Part shown: positions 15,482 to 23,428 of the stretch, in pieces
Position numbering within the stretch: position 1 is the stretch's first letter
Layout: each line of letters starts with the position of its first letter
Source of the DNA: Candidatus Micrarchaeia archaeon
GTDB taxonomy: Archaea; Micrarchaeota; Micrarchaeia; Anstonellales; JAHKLY01
DNA: 57,752 nucleotides
Reading direction: 5' to 3'
Assembly: GCA_041653315.1 (NCBI GenBank)
Contig: JBAZFO010000004.1
Span: forward strand, 1 to 57,752
Notes under the pieces: generated by a model
The model's input: the letters and a program-made list of their open reading frames with translations, nothing else
The model's database searches: none
What the model was told of the DNA's origin: nothing
Translations under genes and position numbers: made by a program

Positions 15482-16927
15482 CTAAAACAATGACCGGCGC
15501 GCCTCTTTCCCATTCCCCTTATCCTTGGGAATCGCCGCCGAGGACTGGCCGCCATGAATTGCCGCCGCAGTAGCTTCTTTGCCCATAGCCAGAGCATCTT
15601 CCGGGGAAGTAATGCCTCCCGCAATCCGCTCCTGCCCCTCCTGCTCCGCCATGGCCACATGAATCGCCAGATTAATCCCCGCCTCCTTGAAGGACTTTGC
15701 AATCATGTCCGCGGTCAAACCGTTGCTCACCTGGGGGAGGTTGGGCACCAGTTCGATGGTGATCATCATCTCTTCCCGGATATTGAGCCCCCACTCGAGC
15801 CAGCGCCCGATATGGACACCCTTTGAAGTTTGCAGGGGGACGGGGAGGTCCACACAGGCGTTGTCCTTTTTTGCCAGGTCCATGAGCTCGGGAAGGGTGA
15901 GAGCCGCGGGCTTGAGGGTCGTCGATTGATCGGTCGATTTGGCTTCCTGGCCACCGCCGTTTCTGGGCTCCTGGGCTTGCGACTCCGCCTCAGTTTGAGG
16001 CACCGGGTTGGACGTGGTGGGTTGGGTAGCCTGCGCCTTTTTCTTGCCGTTACGGGGCTCCTGTGCGGCCGGTTTCTTGCCCTCTTCGACTTCTGCGGGG
16101 TCCGGGTAGAACTCCGCCGCGGTCGCTTCCTGTTCCTCCGCCGACTCCTGATGGGGGGCGACAAGGAGCTTCCTGGCCTCTACCTCGATAGTGTCCATTC
16201 TGATCTGGTGCTCAACCCGGCGCCGGGCGATTTCGTAACCGAGTTCGGCCAGCTTTTCTTCCGGCCCCCGGTATTCCAGGGAGACGATATAGGCGACCAT
16301 GCTCTTGCCGTCCGGGGTGGATACCGTCTTAGGAGCAAGCACCATCCTCAAGGGAATGCCGGAGAGGGGGCCGCCCGTGATCGCCTTGATGAGCGCCATG
16401 CTGGAAAGAATGGCGTTCACAGTATTCCACGATGTGGTCTTGAAGGACCAAATGCCCCCGACGCTATCGACACCCTCTACCAGGCAGCGCAGACTTCCCC
16501 AGGGTTTACACTTGGGCTGTCCGGTGTAACCCGCTTCCAGGTGTTCGCAGGGGCATGGAATAGAGGAAAACTTGCCGTCCTGGCCAATCCGTTCCGCTTC
16601 CACGCCGTCCCCGGAACACCAGATACTCTTCCCGCCATAGGCCGCATACCGGGTAAAAAAGTTCAAATCGGGATCGTCAAAAAGGAGCCGGATTGGGATT
16701 TCCAAGAGCTTCTGGGCACCCTGAGCCTGCATGAGGCGGTCCATTAGGGCCGTGTCCTTGATAAACCGGCCGGCTGCATCCCGCTGCGTGGTCACTATCT
16801 CGAAATGATCGTACTTGACCGGGAGCATGTAGGTTCCCTGGCCGTCCCGCTTTTTCCGTTCTTCTCCCAACCCCCCGATCTTGATCTTGCCTTTTTCGGC
16901 GGGGCGAGGTGTTAAGTTGCGAATCAT
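15482..16927 (-). CDS. Gp3-like recombination directionality factor family protein
   Basis: 481 residues with ATG at 16927 and GGAGG upstream. The N-terminal 250 residues contain the family core: IPIRLLFDDPDLNFFTRYAA, then YGGKSIWCSGDGVEAERIG, and a Cys set (CPCEHLEAG, CKPWGSLRC) likely to bind zinc. The middle is a low-complexity linker (Gln/Glu/Pro/Ala, 270-340) and the C-terminus is acidic helical. Relatives of phiC31 gp3 act as directionality factors of serine integrases, but this phage has a tyrosine integrase. The protein may therefore have a general recombination or single-strand DNA role. Family call is from memory of the motif pattern. Confidence 0.7.
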   Translation of the reverse strand: MIRNLTPRPAEKGKIKIGGLGEERKKRDGQGTYMLPVKYDHFEIVTTQRDAAGRFIKDTALMDRLMQAQGAQKLLEIPIRLLFDDPDLNFFTRYAAYGGKSIWCSGDGVEAERIGQDGKFSSIPCPCEHLEAGYTGQPKCKPWGSLRCLVEGVDSVGGIWSFKTTSWNTVNAILSSMALIKAITGGPLSGIPLRMVLAPKTVSTPDGKSMVAYIVSLEYRGPEEKLAELGYEIARRRVEHQIRMDTIEVEARKLLVAPHQESAEEQEATAAEFYPDPAEVEEGKKPAAQEPRNGKKKAQATQPTTSNPVPQTEAESQAQEPRNGGGQEAKSTDQSTTLKPAALTLPELMDLAKKDNACVDLPVPLQTSKGVHIGRWLEWGLNIREEMMITIELVPNLPQVSNGLTADMIAKSFKEAGINLAIHVAMAEQEGQERIAGGITSPEDALAMGKEATAAAIHGGQSSAAIPKDKGNGKEARRSLF

Positions 16928-16930
16928 GGT

Positions 16931-17506
16931 TCAATCCTCCTTTAAATTTGTCCTCTTACCCTTATGTCGAAACAGTCGTTTTCGATTGTATTCTACTGCA
17001 CAATGGACATGGTATTTGCTACGGCCATTAGGACTTATATACAATTTATTAGGAGCGTCATATTTTTTGCAAAACTGACACTTTCTCCAGCTTGCATGGC
17101 CGCAGGCTTTATGCGCCCTTATTCTTTGATGTATTAACATATGGTAAGAGACACTTTCGCATATTACCAAATTACAGTGGCTATTATTAATCTTATTCCC
17201 ATCATTATGGTGTATTATTGCCTTATCGGGAAGATATTTACCCAAAACTCTTTCAGCAATTAGCCTTGCTTCATTCATTGAAGAACGGTGTTTCTTGGGG
17301 TGATCAGAACAATAAACCCTAACATATCCAAAAGTATCTATGTGCCGACCACCATTCCAACTTGGGTTGCCCTTTCCCTTAGAATTATGTCCATTAATAA
17401 ATCTAATTGGACAACCTGCAATATGCCCATGGCGCTTATCATTCTTTTTAGCAGTTTTAGTCTTTTGTCCACATCCACATTGACAAAGACCTGCCTGATT
17501 ATTCAT
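16931..17506 (-). CDS. HNH homing-type endonuclease
   Basis: 191 residues from the ATG at 17506, which overlaps the stop of the small membrane gene upstream (ATGA). The N-terminus has a zinc-like CQCGCGQ motif. NPSWNGGRHIDTFGYVRVYC and DKAIIHHNDGNKINNSHCNLVI form an HNH_3 nuclease core (tandem His, then Asn). A second Cys cluster follows (CQFCKKYDAPNK). The DNA is markedly more A+T rich than its neighbours, indicating separate origin. It is a free-standing homing endonuclease wedged into the operon. Confidence 0.88.
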   Translation of the reverse strand: MNNQAGLCQCGCGQKTKTAKKNDKRHGHIAGCPIRFINGHNSKGKGNPSWNGGRHIDTFGYVRVYCSDHPKKHRSSMNEARLIAERVLGKYLPDKAIIHHNDGNKINNSHCNLVICESVSYHMLIHQRIRAHKACGHASWRKCQFCKKYDAPNKLYISPNGRSKYHVHCAVEYNRKRLFRHKGKRTNLKED

Positions 17507-17634
17507 CCTCCCACCCCCAGTAGCATCAAGGCCATTATCCCGATAACCTGCAACGGCTTCCACGGCCAGAGCCAGAATGTCAAGAGGCTGGCCGAAAAGA
17601 ACACGATGGCGCCGAATAAGAACCGCGCGATCAT
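17503..17634 (-). CDS. Small membrane protein, two predicted helices
   Basis: A 43-codon frame beginning MIARFLFGAIVFFSASLLTF, with a second hydrophobic stretch (LQVIGIMALMLLGVG). Its ATG overlaps the stop of the zinc-ribbon gene upstream, and its own stop overlaps the HNH start, giving a chain of ATGA junctions. The translational coupling is the main evidence. Function unknown. Confidence 0.6.
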   Translation of the reverse strand: MIARFLFGAIVFFSASLLTFWLWPWKPLQVIGIMALMLLGVGG

Positions 17635-17807
17635 GGCCCCGCCTCCCCCAGCCTCAACTGTTCCTCCCAAAGCGGCGCCCAGATATCCTCATCCGTTCTG
17701 AGCATGATCCCGCCACACTCGGTGCAGAGGGCCGTATAATCGTCGATCCCGGCCACCCGTTGTTCACTTTCGCCACAGTCTACACAGAGATATTCGTAAA
17801 GTGGCAT
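17631..17807 (-). CDS. FmdB-like zinc-ribbon protein
   Basis: A 58-codon frame with AGGAGG six bases before the ATG at 17807. It begins MPLYEYLCVDCGESEQRVAG and has a second pair CTECGG, giving the two-knuckle zinc ribbon seen in the FmdB regulatory family. Its stop overlaps the ATG of the membrane gene. Possibly a small nucleic-acid-binding regulator. Confidence 0.7.
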   Translation of the reverse strand: MPLYEYLCVDCGESEQRVAGIDDYTALCTECGGIMLRTDEDIWAPLWEEQLRLGEAGP

Positions 17808-17816
17808 AAAGACCTC

Positions 17817-18098
17817 CTATTCGTTATCCCTCAGAACCCTCTCCAATACCGATTTGGCGTACTGCATGGCCGCGAGATGATCCTCAAGTTCACTTAACGC
17901 TTCCTGCAGGAGTTCCGCGGTGGTGGAGCTGTCGAATTCCTGGCCGTCCACCAGGGTCAGGGGGCCGCAGCAGAGTTTGGAAGACTGGCCGTCGGTATCC
18001 AGGGCGAAACAATAAGTCATGCCAGGGGCCGTCTCCCAAATCGTCTCTTCATTGCTCACCCGGTTCAGTTCCTTGATTAACTCGAAAATCTTGTGCAT
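17817..18098 (-). CDS. Hypothetical protein
   Basis: 93 residues, helical at both ends (KIFELIKELNRVSNEE and AELLQEALSELEDHLAAMQYAKSVLERVL) with a short strand-rich middle. It has an AAGGAGG-type site upstream. The 170-base gap before it (18099-18268) shows no gene. Function unknown. Confidence 0.7.
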   Translation of the reverse strand: MHKIFELIKELNRVSNEETIWETAPGMTYCFALDTDGQSSKLCCGPLTLVDGQEFDSSTTAELLQEALSELEDHLAAMQYAKSVLERVLRDNE

Positions 18099-18268
18099 TA
18101 TGCGAACCCCTCCTTAAAAAAGAATTGCCCCGATCTTCAACCCGGGATTGTTACGCCGCTATCTTTCGGCATGTCCGCAGGCGTCCGGATTTACTTGTCT
18201 CGACCTCGAGGCGACAGCCGCCTTATTTGCCCGCGGTTTCCCGGCCCGCTGAATAGCTAAGGCCGAAA

Positions 18269-19357
18269 TCAGAAGAGCATGGGGGTGGAGGTGGGCTTGT
18301 CCGGTTGCTCGAATTTCTGTCGGGCCATATTGACGTTGTTCAGGGCGAAGCGATGATAAGACTCCTTGAGTTCAAAGCCTACGCAGTTGCGGCCCTGCTC
18401 CACGGCCACATATTGAGTGCTGCCTATTCCAGCAAAAGGATCTAAAATCGTATCGCCCGGTGCGGAGTAGAGCTTGATGCAGCGGCGGATTACCTCAAGC
18501 TGTAAGGGGCATACGTGGCGCTCTTCCTGGTTCTCCTTGCACTTCTTGTAGCCTTCCAGGGTGTCGATTTCCTGGATATCTGTCCAGCACCCGTGCGCCC
18601 ACCGTATCCAGTCGAGCTTGGTAAACCAGCCGTCCGGGTTGATATGCTTGCCGCCGATCACGGTCTTGACCTGAGTCCCCTTATTTTCTTCCCAGGTTTC
18701 GATCTCATAGGGGATGGTCTGGTAGTCGGGTCGCACCCGCTTGACCGCGTGGCCATTAAAGCCGGTGTCATGTAGGTATTCCAGGATCGGAGAGGGCTCC
18801 ACCAATTTCAATTCCCGGTTGGCTTCGATAAGGCCATGCAGGGGCACCCCCTCGCCGGGCTTTTTGAAGAACAGGACGTAATCATTCATGGCCGGGGCCA
18901 GGGCTCGACAATCCCGGTAGGCCGTGGCGAACATGAGGGAGTGGAGGTTGAGGCGCCGGGCTACCGCCTGGGGATTTTTGACGATGGCGACTTCTCCATG
19001 AGGTTGAAAGCCGTGGTTTTCAAATAATGCAATAACGGAACCGCGGAAATCCCTTAGTCCTTGGAAACCATGTTGCACTTTGTATCTAAGAAGTTGTTGC
19101 ACATGGATTGCTGCTATAGAGCCTGGCTTTAACACTCGAAAGGCCTGTTCAATGAAAAATCTCATGTGGAGAGCAAACTGCCCTTCATGCATCTGTACTC
19201 CGTCAATATTATTCCCGATATCTTCTCCCTTGTGACTATATGAGAAAAGACTTCCGAAAGGGATGGACGTAACAAGGTGATCTATGCTTTCATCCTTAAG
19301 ATACTGTTGCATTCCAGGGATACAATCACCTTGATAAATATTAATATCTACTATCAC
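18269..19357 (-). CDS. DNA methyltransferase, N6-adenine/N4-cytosine class
   Basis: 362 residues, GTG start at 19357 with AGAGG five bases upstream. The catalytic motif IV is TSIPFGSLF (near 30-38), an SxPF variant of the (D/S)PP(Y/F) motif; the AdoMet-binding motif I is DPFAGIGST near residue 310. This order (motif IV before motif I) is that of beta-type amino methyltransferases. It probably protects phage DNA from host restriction; there is no cognate nuclease nearby. The first 90 codons are more A+T rich than the rest, next to the HNH gene upstream. Confidence 0.88.
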   Translation of the reverse strand: MIVDINIYQGDCIPGMQQYLKDESIDHLVTSIPFGSLFSYSHKGEDIGNNIDGVQMHEGQFALHMRFFIEQAFRVLKPGSIAAIHVQQLLRYKVQHGFQGLRDFRGSVIALFENHGFQPHGEVAIVKNPQAVARRLNLHSLMFATAYRDCRALAPAMNDYVLFFKKPGEGVPLHGLIEANRELKLVEPSPILEYLHDTGFNGHAVKRVRPDYQTIPYEIETWEENKGTQVKTVIGGKHINPDGWFTKLDWIRWAHGCWTDIQEIDTLEGYKKCKENQEERHVCPLQLEVIRRCIKLYSAPGDTILDPFAGIGSTQYVAVEQGRNCVGFELKESYHRFALNNVNMARQKFEQPDKPTSTPMLF

Positions 19358-19366
19358 AATAACCTC

Positions 19367-20056
19367 TCATAGTTGTAGCATTGGTTGAAATGGTTTTTCG
19401 ATTTTGTTGTTTTTTCTTAGGTTATCTAAGGCCCATAGAGGTCTAAGGTTTTTTAGAGACCAACATCTCTTGAAGTCGAGATGCGATGGATCAGAAAAGT
19501 TAAATTTAGAGACTGGAATTATGTGATCTATATGCCAATCTCCATAATTATCCCATGACATACCAGGGATAAATAGTTTTTCAAGATGCTTTTTAAGGTC
19601 AGATAATGAATATCCAACGAGTTTTTCCCAATGAGTATTTGATTTATTACTACCAGACCGCTTTAATGATTGCCAGATAGAGCAGCTGACGTTCATTCTT
19701 AAGCGATATTTATGATCAATAGCGCGTTTTTTCCTCCTTTGCTTATTTCGGTTCTCGATAACTTTGGGATTAGAAAAATACTTTTCTCTTGAAGCCTTTA
19801 TTTCTGGCTTCTCGTAATAGCCGCCGCCCCTTCTGGTTTTCTCATATTCTTTCCTTTTTGATTTGATCTTTGGTGAGTTGTTTCTAAGCCTTTTCTTTTC
19901 TACTGCTATGGGAGTTTTTGCATAATCCAATGACCTTTTATTAGTGCATTTTTTACAGCTTGAATAACGGCCATCGGATGCCCTTTTATCAACATAAAAC
20001 TCTGATAATGGCATACTGGTTTTGCATGAAGCGCAAACTTTACTTTCGGCCACCAT
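19367..20056 (-). CDS. HNH endonuclease with N-terminal zinc finger
   Basis: 229 residues. The N-terminal finger is CASCKTSMPLSEF, then CKKCTNKR; a basic helical linker follows; and the C-terminus has the HNH core WHIDHIIPVSKF, then HLDFKRCWSLKNLRPLWALDNLRKNN. This matches mobile phage HNH proteins. The gene is strongly A+T rich and overlaps the HD gene end by 17 bases, with its ATG inside that gene and GGAGAG upstream. Likely a homing endonuclease. Confidence 0.9.
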   Translation of the reverse strand: MVAESKVCASCKTSMPLSEFYVDKRASDGRYSSCKKCTNKRSLDYAKTPIAVEKKRLRNNSPKIKSKRKEYEKTRRGGGYYEKPEIKASREKYFSNPKVIENRNKQRRKKRAIDHKYRLRMNVSCSIWQSLKRSGSNKSNTHWEKLVGYSLSDLKKHLEKLFIPGMSWDNYGDWHIDHIIPVSKFNFSDPSHLDFKRCWSLKNLRPLWALDNLRKNNKIEKPFQPMLQL

Positions 20057-20540
20057 TGAGTCTCTCCAGATAAAAGCTATGGGTTGATTTGAAGTGTCCG
20101 CCTTGAATACTCTCCCTGACCTGAGCCTTAAAACTCATTACCGCATCCATACGAGTTACACAATTGACGGCCAGTTTCGGCTCAAAAATCGTATTGAGCC
20201 AGAGCCACCATTTGGGGGCCAAGTGCCAGGATAATTTATCAGCAAAGTAGAGTTTGCTTTTTGCTTGACCGCTATGCGTACAATGTCCCGCCAAAAGGTC
20301 ATATGCCCATTCCCCAAATAATTTTCCCCCAATCCTGGCTCCGGCCCGCCAATGAGTTTTCTTCTCTTCATAGGAGTTCAGGTAGTTGAGTCCGAAGTGG
20401 CCCACATCATGCAGAAATATACAGATCGTTTCTCTCCATGAAGGGAGCTTGCCGTAAAGCCGCTGCCAAGCTCGAATCACCATGAGGCTGTGCACTGGAG
20501 AATGGCAACCGCAGATAATTGAAATGGTGCCCTGTGTCAT
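20040..20540 (-). CDS. HD-domain phosphohydrolase-like protein
   Basis: 166 residues. The motif ETICIFLHDVGHFG gives the His-Asp pair of HD metal-dependent phosphohydrolases, with a preceding His (SPVHSLMVIRAWQ) and a later GHCTHSG as further ligand candidates. Phage HD proteins often act on nucleotides. Its ATG overlaps the stop of the helicase gene (ATGA), and AAGGGGG lies upstream, so the two are coupled. Confidence 0.75.
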   Translation of the reverse strand: MTQGTISIICGCHSPVHSLMVIRAWQRLYGKLPSWRETICIFLHDVGHFGLNYLNSYEEKKTHWRAGARIGGKLFGEWAYDLLAGHCTHSGQAKSKLYFADKLSWHLAPKWWLWLNTIFEPKLAVNCVTRMDAVMSFKAQVRESIQGGHFKSTHSFYLERLNGGRK

Positions 20541-22186
20541 GACACCCCCTTAAGCGCCTGAATGTAATTCTCTTCCATCGTCCAAACCTCCTCCGCGGTC
20601 CGGCGCCGCTTCTGATTGATGTTGTCATAAACCACCCCTTCAAGCTCAGGGATAAACGGATAGTGCATCTTGACGGCCTTGGTTTGGCCGTAGCGGTAGG
20701 ACCGGCGCTCAAGCTGATAACGCTGCTCTTCCGAATCATTGAACCCGGAAATGATATTCGAGCCGCAGGCCTGGAAATTTAGGCCGTAGCCCAGGAGTTG
20801 CGCTTTGGTGATGAGGCAATCACTCTCGCCCTTGCGGAACCGTTCGATGATAGGCAACCGGGCCTTTTTCGGGAGGCTCCCGGTAATCATCTCCACCAGG
20901 TAGCCATGATCCTTGAGCAGGTCGAAGAGTATCCGGCTTTCCTCATCGAAGACGGTCCAGATTAGGACCTTGAGGCCGTCTTTCATATCCTTAAGGGCTA
21001 AATCAGCGCAGAACTGAGGCTTATGGGAAGCTACCGGAATGATCTTGCGGCCCGGGCCTGCCTCCCCCTCATAAAGAAAACCCTTGGCCATTTCGGAGTA
21101 TTTGATGCGCTGCACCATCTCCAACTTTTCCCAACCGCCAAATAATGTCGCCTGGCCGGAAGCGTCAGGTAGCCGGTGAATGAGGTCTAACTGCTCCTGG
21201 GTAATCTTGAGGCGATATTCTGTGGTGACAGGATCCGGCAGGTCCTTGAGATGATCCTGGAAGCCGTACCGGGCCGGGTTGCGCATGTAGATGGACCAGC
21301 CGGAGAGAAAACGGTAGAAGGCGCTCTTGGCGTTATCCTTCACCTTCCATTCGCCGTCTTTTGTGCGACAGAAGAACGTCCAGATGATTTCGCCCTCGTT
21401 GCGCAGCTTTTCCAGGAAAGACCCCTGAGAGGCGTACTCCATTGTCTCATTGGGCGCCGGCGTGGCGGTGAAGGTGTATTTGTATTCGATGCCCCGGCAA
21501 CTCTTGATAAGCGCCCACTTGATGGTGCCCCCGCCCGACTTGAGAAGGGAGGCCTCATCCAGCAAGGCCCCGGCTAGCCATTGACATTCCGAGATGGTTT
21601 CCGCCTCACCCTTCCGGGGGATAAACTTTTCGGGGTTGATGATGGCGATTCCGGGTCCTGGGCCGGTACACCAGGTTCTGAGGGCTTGCTGTGATTCCAA
21701 TTGGGTAATTTCCGGATACTCAGGAGGAAAATAATACGGGTTCTGTAAATCAGTAACCCCGTAAAATTTTATGGTTTCGTCTATGGTTTGCTGAATCAGG
21801 TTTAGGGGAACGATCAGAAGTACCCGACCCTGCGTCTTGTGCATCACTTGGCGGGCCAATTCCAGCATCATAAGCGCCTTGCCCAATCCCGTGTCACACC
21901 ACACAGCAAATCTCTTCGCAGGCAGTGAAAGTGCCCGGACAATCCATTCCTGATAATCAAAAAGGTTGGGGTTGAAGGGAAGCCACCCTCTTTCTTGGTA
22001 AACATCCTCCAGGCCGAAGATATGGGCGAACCGGGAAGGGGTTTTTAGCTGATAACTGTCGGTCTCCCAGGCATAGGACAGGTTGCACTCCGGGAGCTGC
22101 TTCGATTTGAGAAAGACTTGGTAATCCTCCAGGCTGAACGGTGCCTTGAAATCTACCTGTATCGTGTCGCCTTCTACGCTTATCAC
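20537..22186 (-). CDS. SNF2-family helicase
   Basis: 549 residues, GTG start at 22186 with AAGGAGG upstream. Motif I is CDTGLGKALMMLELA (97-111), with Ala where most ATPases have Thr or Ser after the lysine. Motif II is DEAS, motif III TFTATPAPNE, and the C-terminal helicase half has ITKAQLLGYGLNFQACGSNII and YQLERRSYRYGQ, typical of SNF2-like phage helicases. Probably acts in replication or recombination. It is the first gene after the long structured leader. Confidence 0.9.
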   Translation of the reverse strand: MISVEGDTIQVDFKAPFSLEDYQVFLKSKQLPECNLSYAWETDSYQLKTPSRFAHIFGLEDVYQERGWLPFNPNLFDYQEWIVRALSLPAKRFAVWCDTGLGKALMMLELARQVMHKTQGRVLLIVPLNLIQQTIDETIKFYGVTDLQNPYYFPPEYPEITQLESQQALRTWCTGPGPGIAIINPEKFIPRKGEAETISECQWLAGALLDEASLLKSGGGTIKWALIKSCRGIEYKYTFTATPAPNETMEYASQGSFLEKLRNEGEIIWTFFCRTKDGEWKVKDNAKSAFYRFLSGWSIYMRNPARYGFQDHLKDLPDPVTTEYRLKITQEQLDLIHRLPDASGQATLFGGWEKLEMVQRIKYSEMAKGFLYEGEAGPGRKIIPVASHKPQFCADLALKDMKDGLKVLIWTVFDEESRILFDLLKDHGYLVEMITGSLPKKARLPIIERFRKGESDCLITKAQLLGYGLNFQACGSNIISGFNDSEEQRYQLERRSYRYGQTKAVKMHYPFIPELEGVVYDNINQKRRRTAEEVWTMEENYIQALKGVS

Positions 22187-22199
22187 TGCATCCTCCTTA

Positions 22200-22860
22200 C
22201 CCCCGGTGCTGTTGCCTTACGCAATCCAGTTACCAGGGGCTATATGTGAGCATTGGCGCTCATCAAAAGGGGTAGTCTCCGCCAGAAGTCCTACCCCCAA
22301 AAATCAGAGCCATACTTGTTAAGGTTCTCGCCACTGTCGCCCTTCCCGGCTGCCCTCCCGTCCTTGACGCTTTCGGTACTCCGCCGGCCTTCCCTTCACC
22401 CCTGGGGTTAATAAGCTGGCCATGCCTGGGCTTTCCCTACGTCGCGCCGCCTACGGGTCGCCTCATTTCCGGGTCTTGACTTCAACACGCTTAACGGGGC
22501 CGTGCTCCCCTAAATTGTCTCGGTTGTTCAGGTTCATCGCCTTGGCGTCCGCCGCCAGATCACTTTCGGTTGTGTCTCCTACCTGGAGAGGCAGATTCGA
22601 TCTACCCACCAGGAGGGGCCTCGATTCGGCTGGCGAACTCTGCGCCCCATTTGCAATTTCTTGGGCTCGCTACGCCCCAGGGTTGCTATCCCCTCTCACC
22701 CCGCCTTTGAGCCATATTTCAGGCTTCGGTTTTCGTGGGGTTAGGCTGGCCTGGTTCGGCTGTTCCGGGTTTTTTCGCTGGTGGCCCATTCCCTGCCACC
22801 GCCCGCCCTGTATTTTTCGGTTTTTTGTGGGTGTTTGGTAACCTCCTGGTATGTTTGATT
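22200..22860 (-). ncRNA. Candidate large structured leader RNA
   Basis: About 660 nt between the leftward promoter and the helicase ribosome site, with no credible minus-strand frame. Read on the minus strand it is purine rich with many compact hairpins. Examples: a GGUGGC/GCCACC stem (22780-22800); GGGC/GCCC (22663-22677); a 7-bp stem inside a 5-bp stem (22582-22613); UGGCG/CGCCA (22543-22557). Further on are a 7-bp GGGGUAG/CUACCCC stem capped by a 4-bp stem (22269-22297), UGAGC/GCUCA (22247-22262), and an 8-bp stem with an inner 4-bp hairpin (22200-22239) ending just before AAGGAGG. Position matches nut/put antitermination leaders, but the length recalls large phage RNAs such as GOLLD or ROOL. 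I cannot place it in a family. Confidence 0.6.
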
Positions 22861-22927
22861 AGCTTTATATGGTCATAACCTTACCATGCGGTAAGATCGT
22901 GTCAAGCAAAAAATAACCTTGCGGTAA
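22839..22927 (-). promoter_or_regulatory. OL-like operator cluster and leftward promoter
   Basis: Three repressor palindromes of form TWACC-N4-GGTWA: TAACCTCCTGGTAT (22839-22852), TTACCATGCGGTAA (22881-22894) and TAACCTTGCGGTAA (22914-22927). A minus-strand -35 box TTGACA occupies 22900-22905, the middle operator lies in the spacer, and the -10 candidate (TAAGGT) overlaps its edge at about 22878-22883. The promoter would drive the structured leader and the 22.2-6.9 kb operon, and repressor binding would block it. Confidence 0.75.
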
Positions 22928-23102
22928 GAAAAAATCTGATTTTTTTGTTTTTCCGGGGATTGCAGAAATTCGATAGAGATTAAAGCGTGTTACGAATCAA
23001 AAAATAAATGGAAAAGACAGAATGATTTTTTTAAAGATAAATAGGAGATATTCCGAATATATGGGCGGGTCTTATATCAAGGCATCGAGGGAGGATTTGG
23101 TC

Positions 23103-23417
23103 ATGAAATTATCGGAGAAGCTGATTGCCCCTTTGATCTATGTCTTTTTGGGCTTTTTAATGGTGCCTGGCCAACAATCGGTAATAATCTATAAATCACC
23201 GCAGGCATTCCGGGAGGCCGTAGCTATTTATGATGCAAACAATAAGCGGGTGACACCTGCATACATAGCCAGGACAGCCGCTTTAGTACCAGGAAATACA
23301 GAAGCCGATTTACTTGAATGTTCCTGGAGCTATGGCTTAGATAAAGTCATGATCACTAAGGGTAAATTTGAGGGTGTAATTGGGTGGGTGCCCATAGAGT
23401 GGTATCATTCAAAATAA
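23103..23417 (+). CDS. Secreted small protein, candidate lysogenic conversion gene
   Basis: 104 residues on the plus strand, opposite to its neighbours. The ATG at 23103 has GGAGG eight bases upstream; the frame extends upstream to 23022 without a better start. The N-terminus is a signal-type segment (MKLSEKLIAPLIYVFLGFLM), and the remainder ends in an SH3-like stretch (KFEGVIGWVPIEWY). The A+T-rich 22930-23100 region would hold its own promoter. It converges on the terminase ATPase gene, 12 bases away. This arrangement is typical of a moron expressed from the prophage; role unknown. Confidence 0.7.
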   Translation: MKLSEKLIAPLIYVFLGFLMVPGQQSVIIYKSPQAFREAVAIYDANNKRVTPAYIARTAALVPGNTEADLLECSWSYGLDKVMITKGKFEGVIGWVPIEWYHSK

Positions 23418-23428
23418 GATGAGGCGAG

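Noticed and set aside
22422..22841. 139-codon plus-strand frame in the leader region
   Set aside because: Composition is Arg/Ser/Pro rich without domain features and there is no ribosome site; the opposite strand has a promoter, hairpins and a downstream gene, so structured RNA is the better reading.
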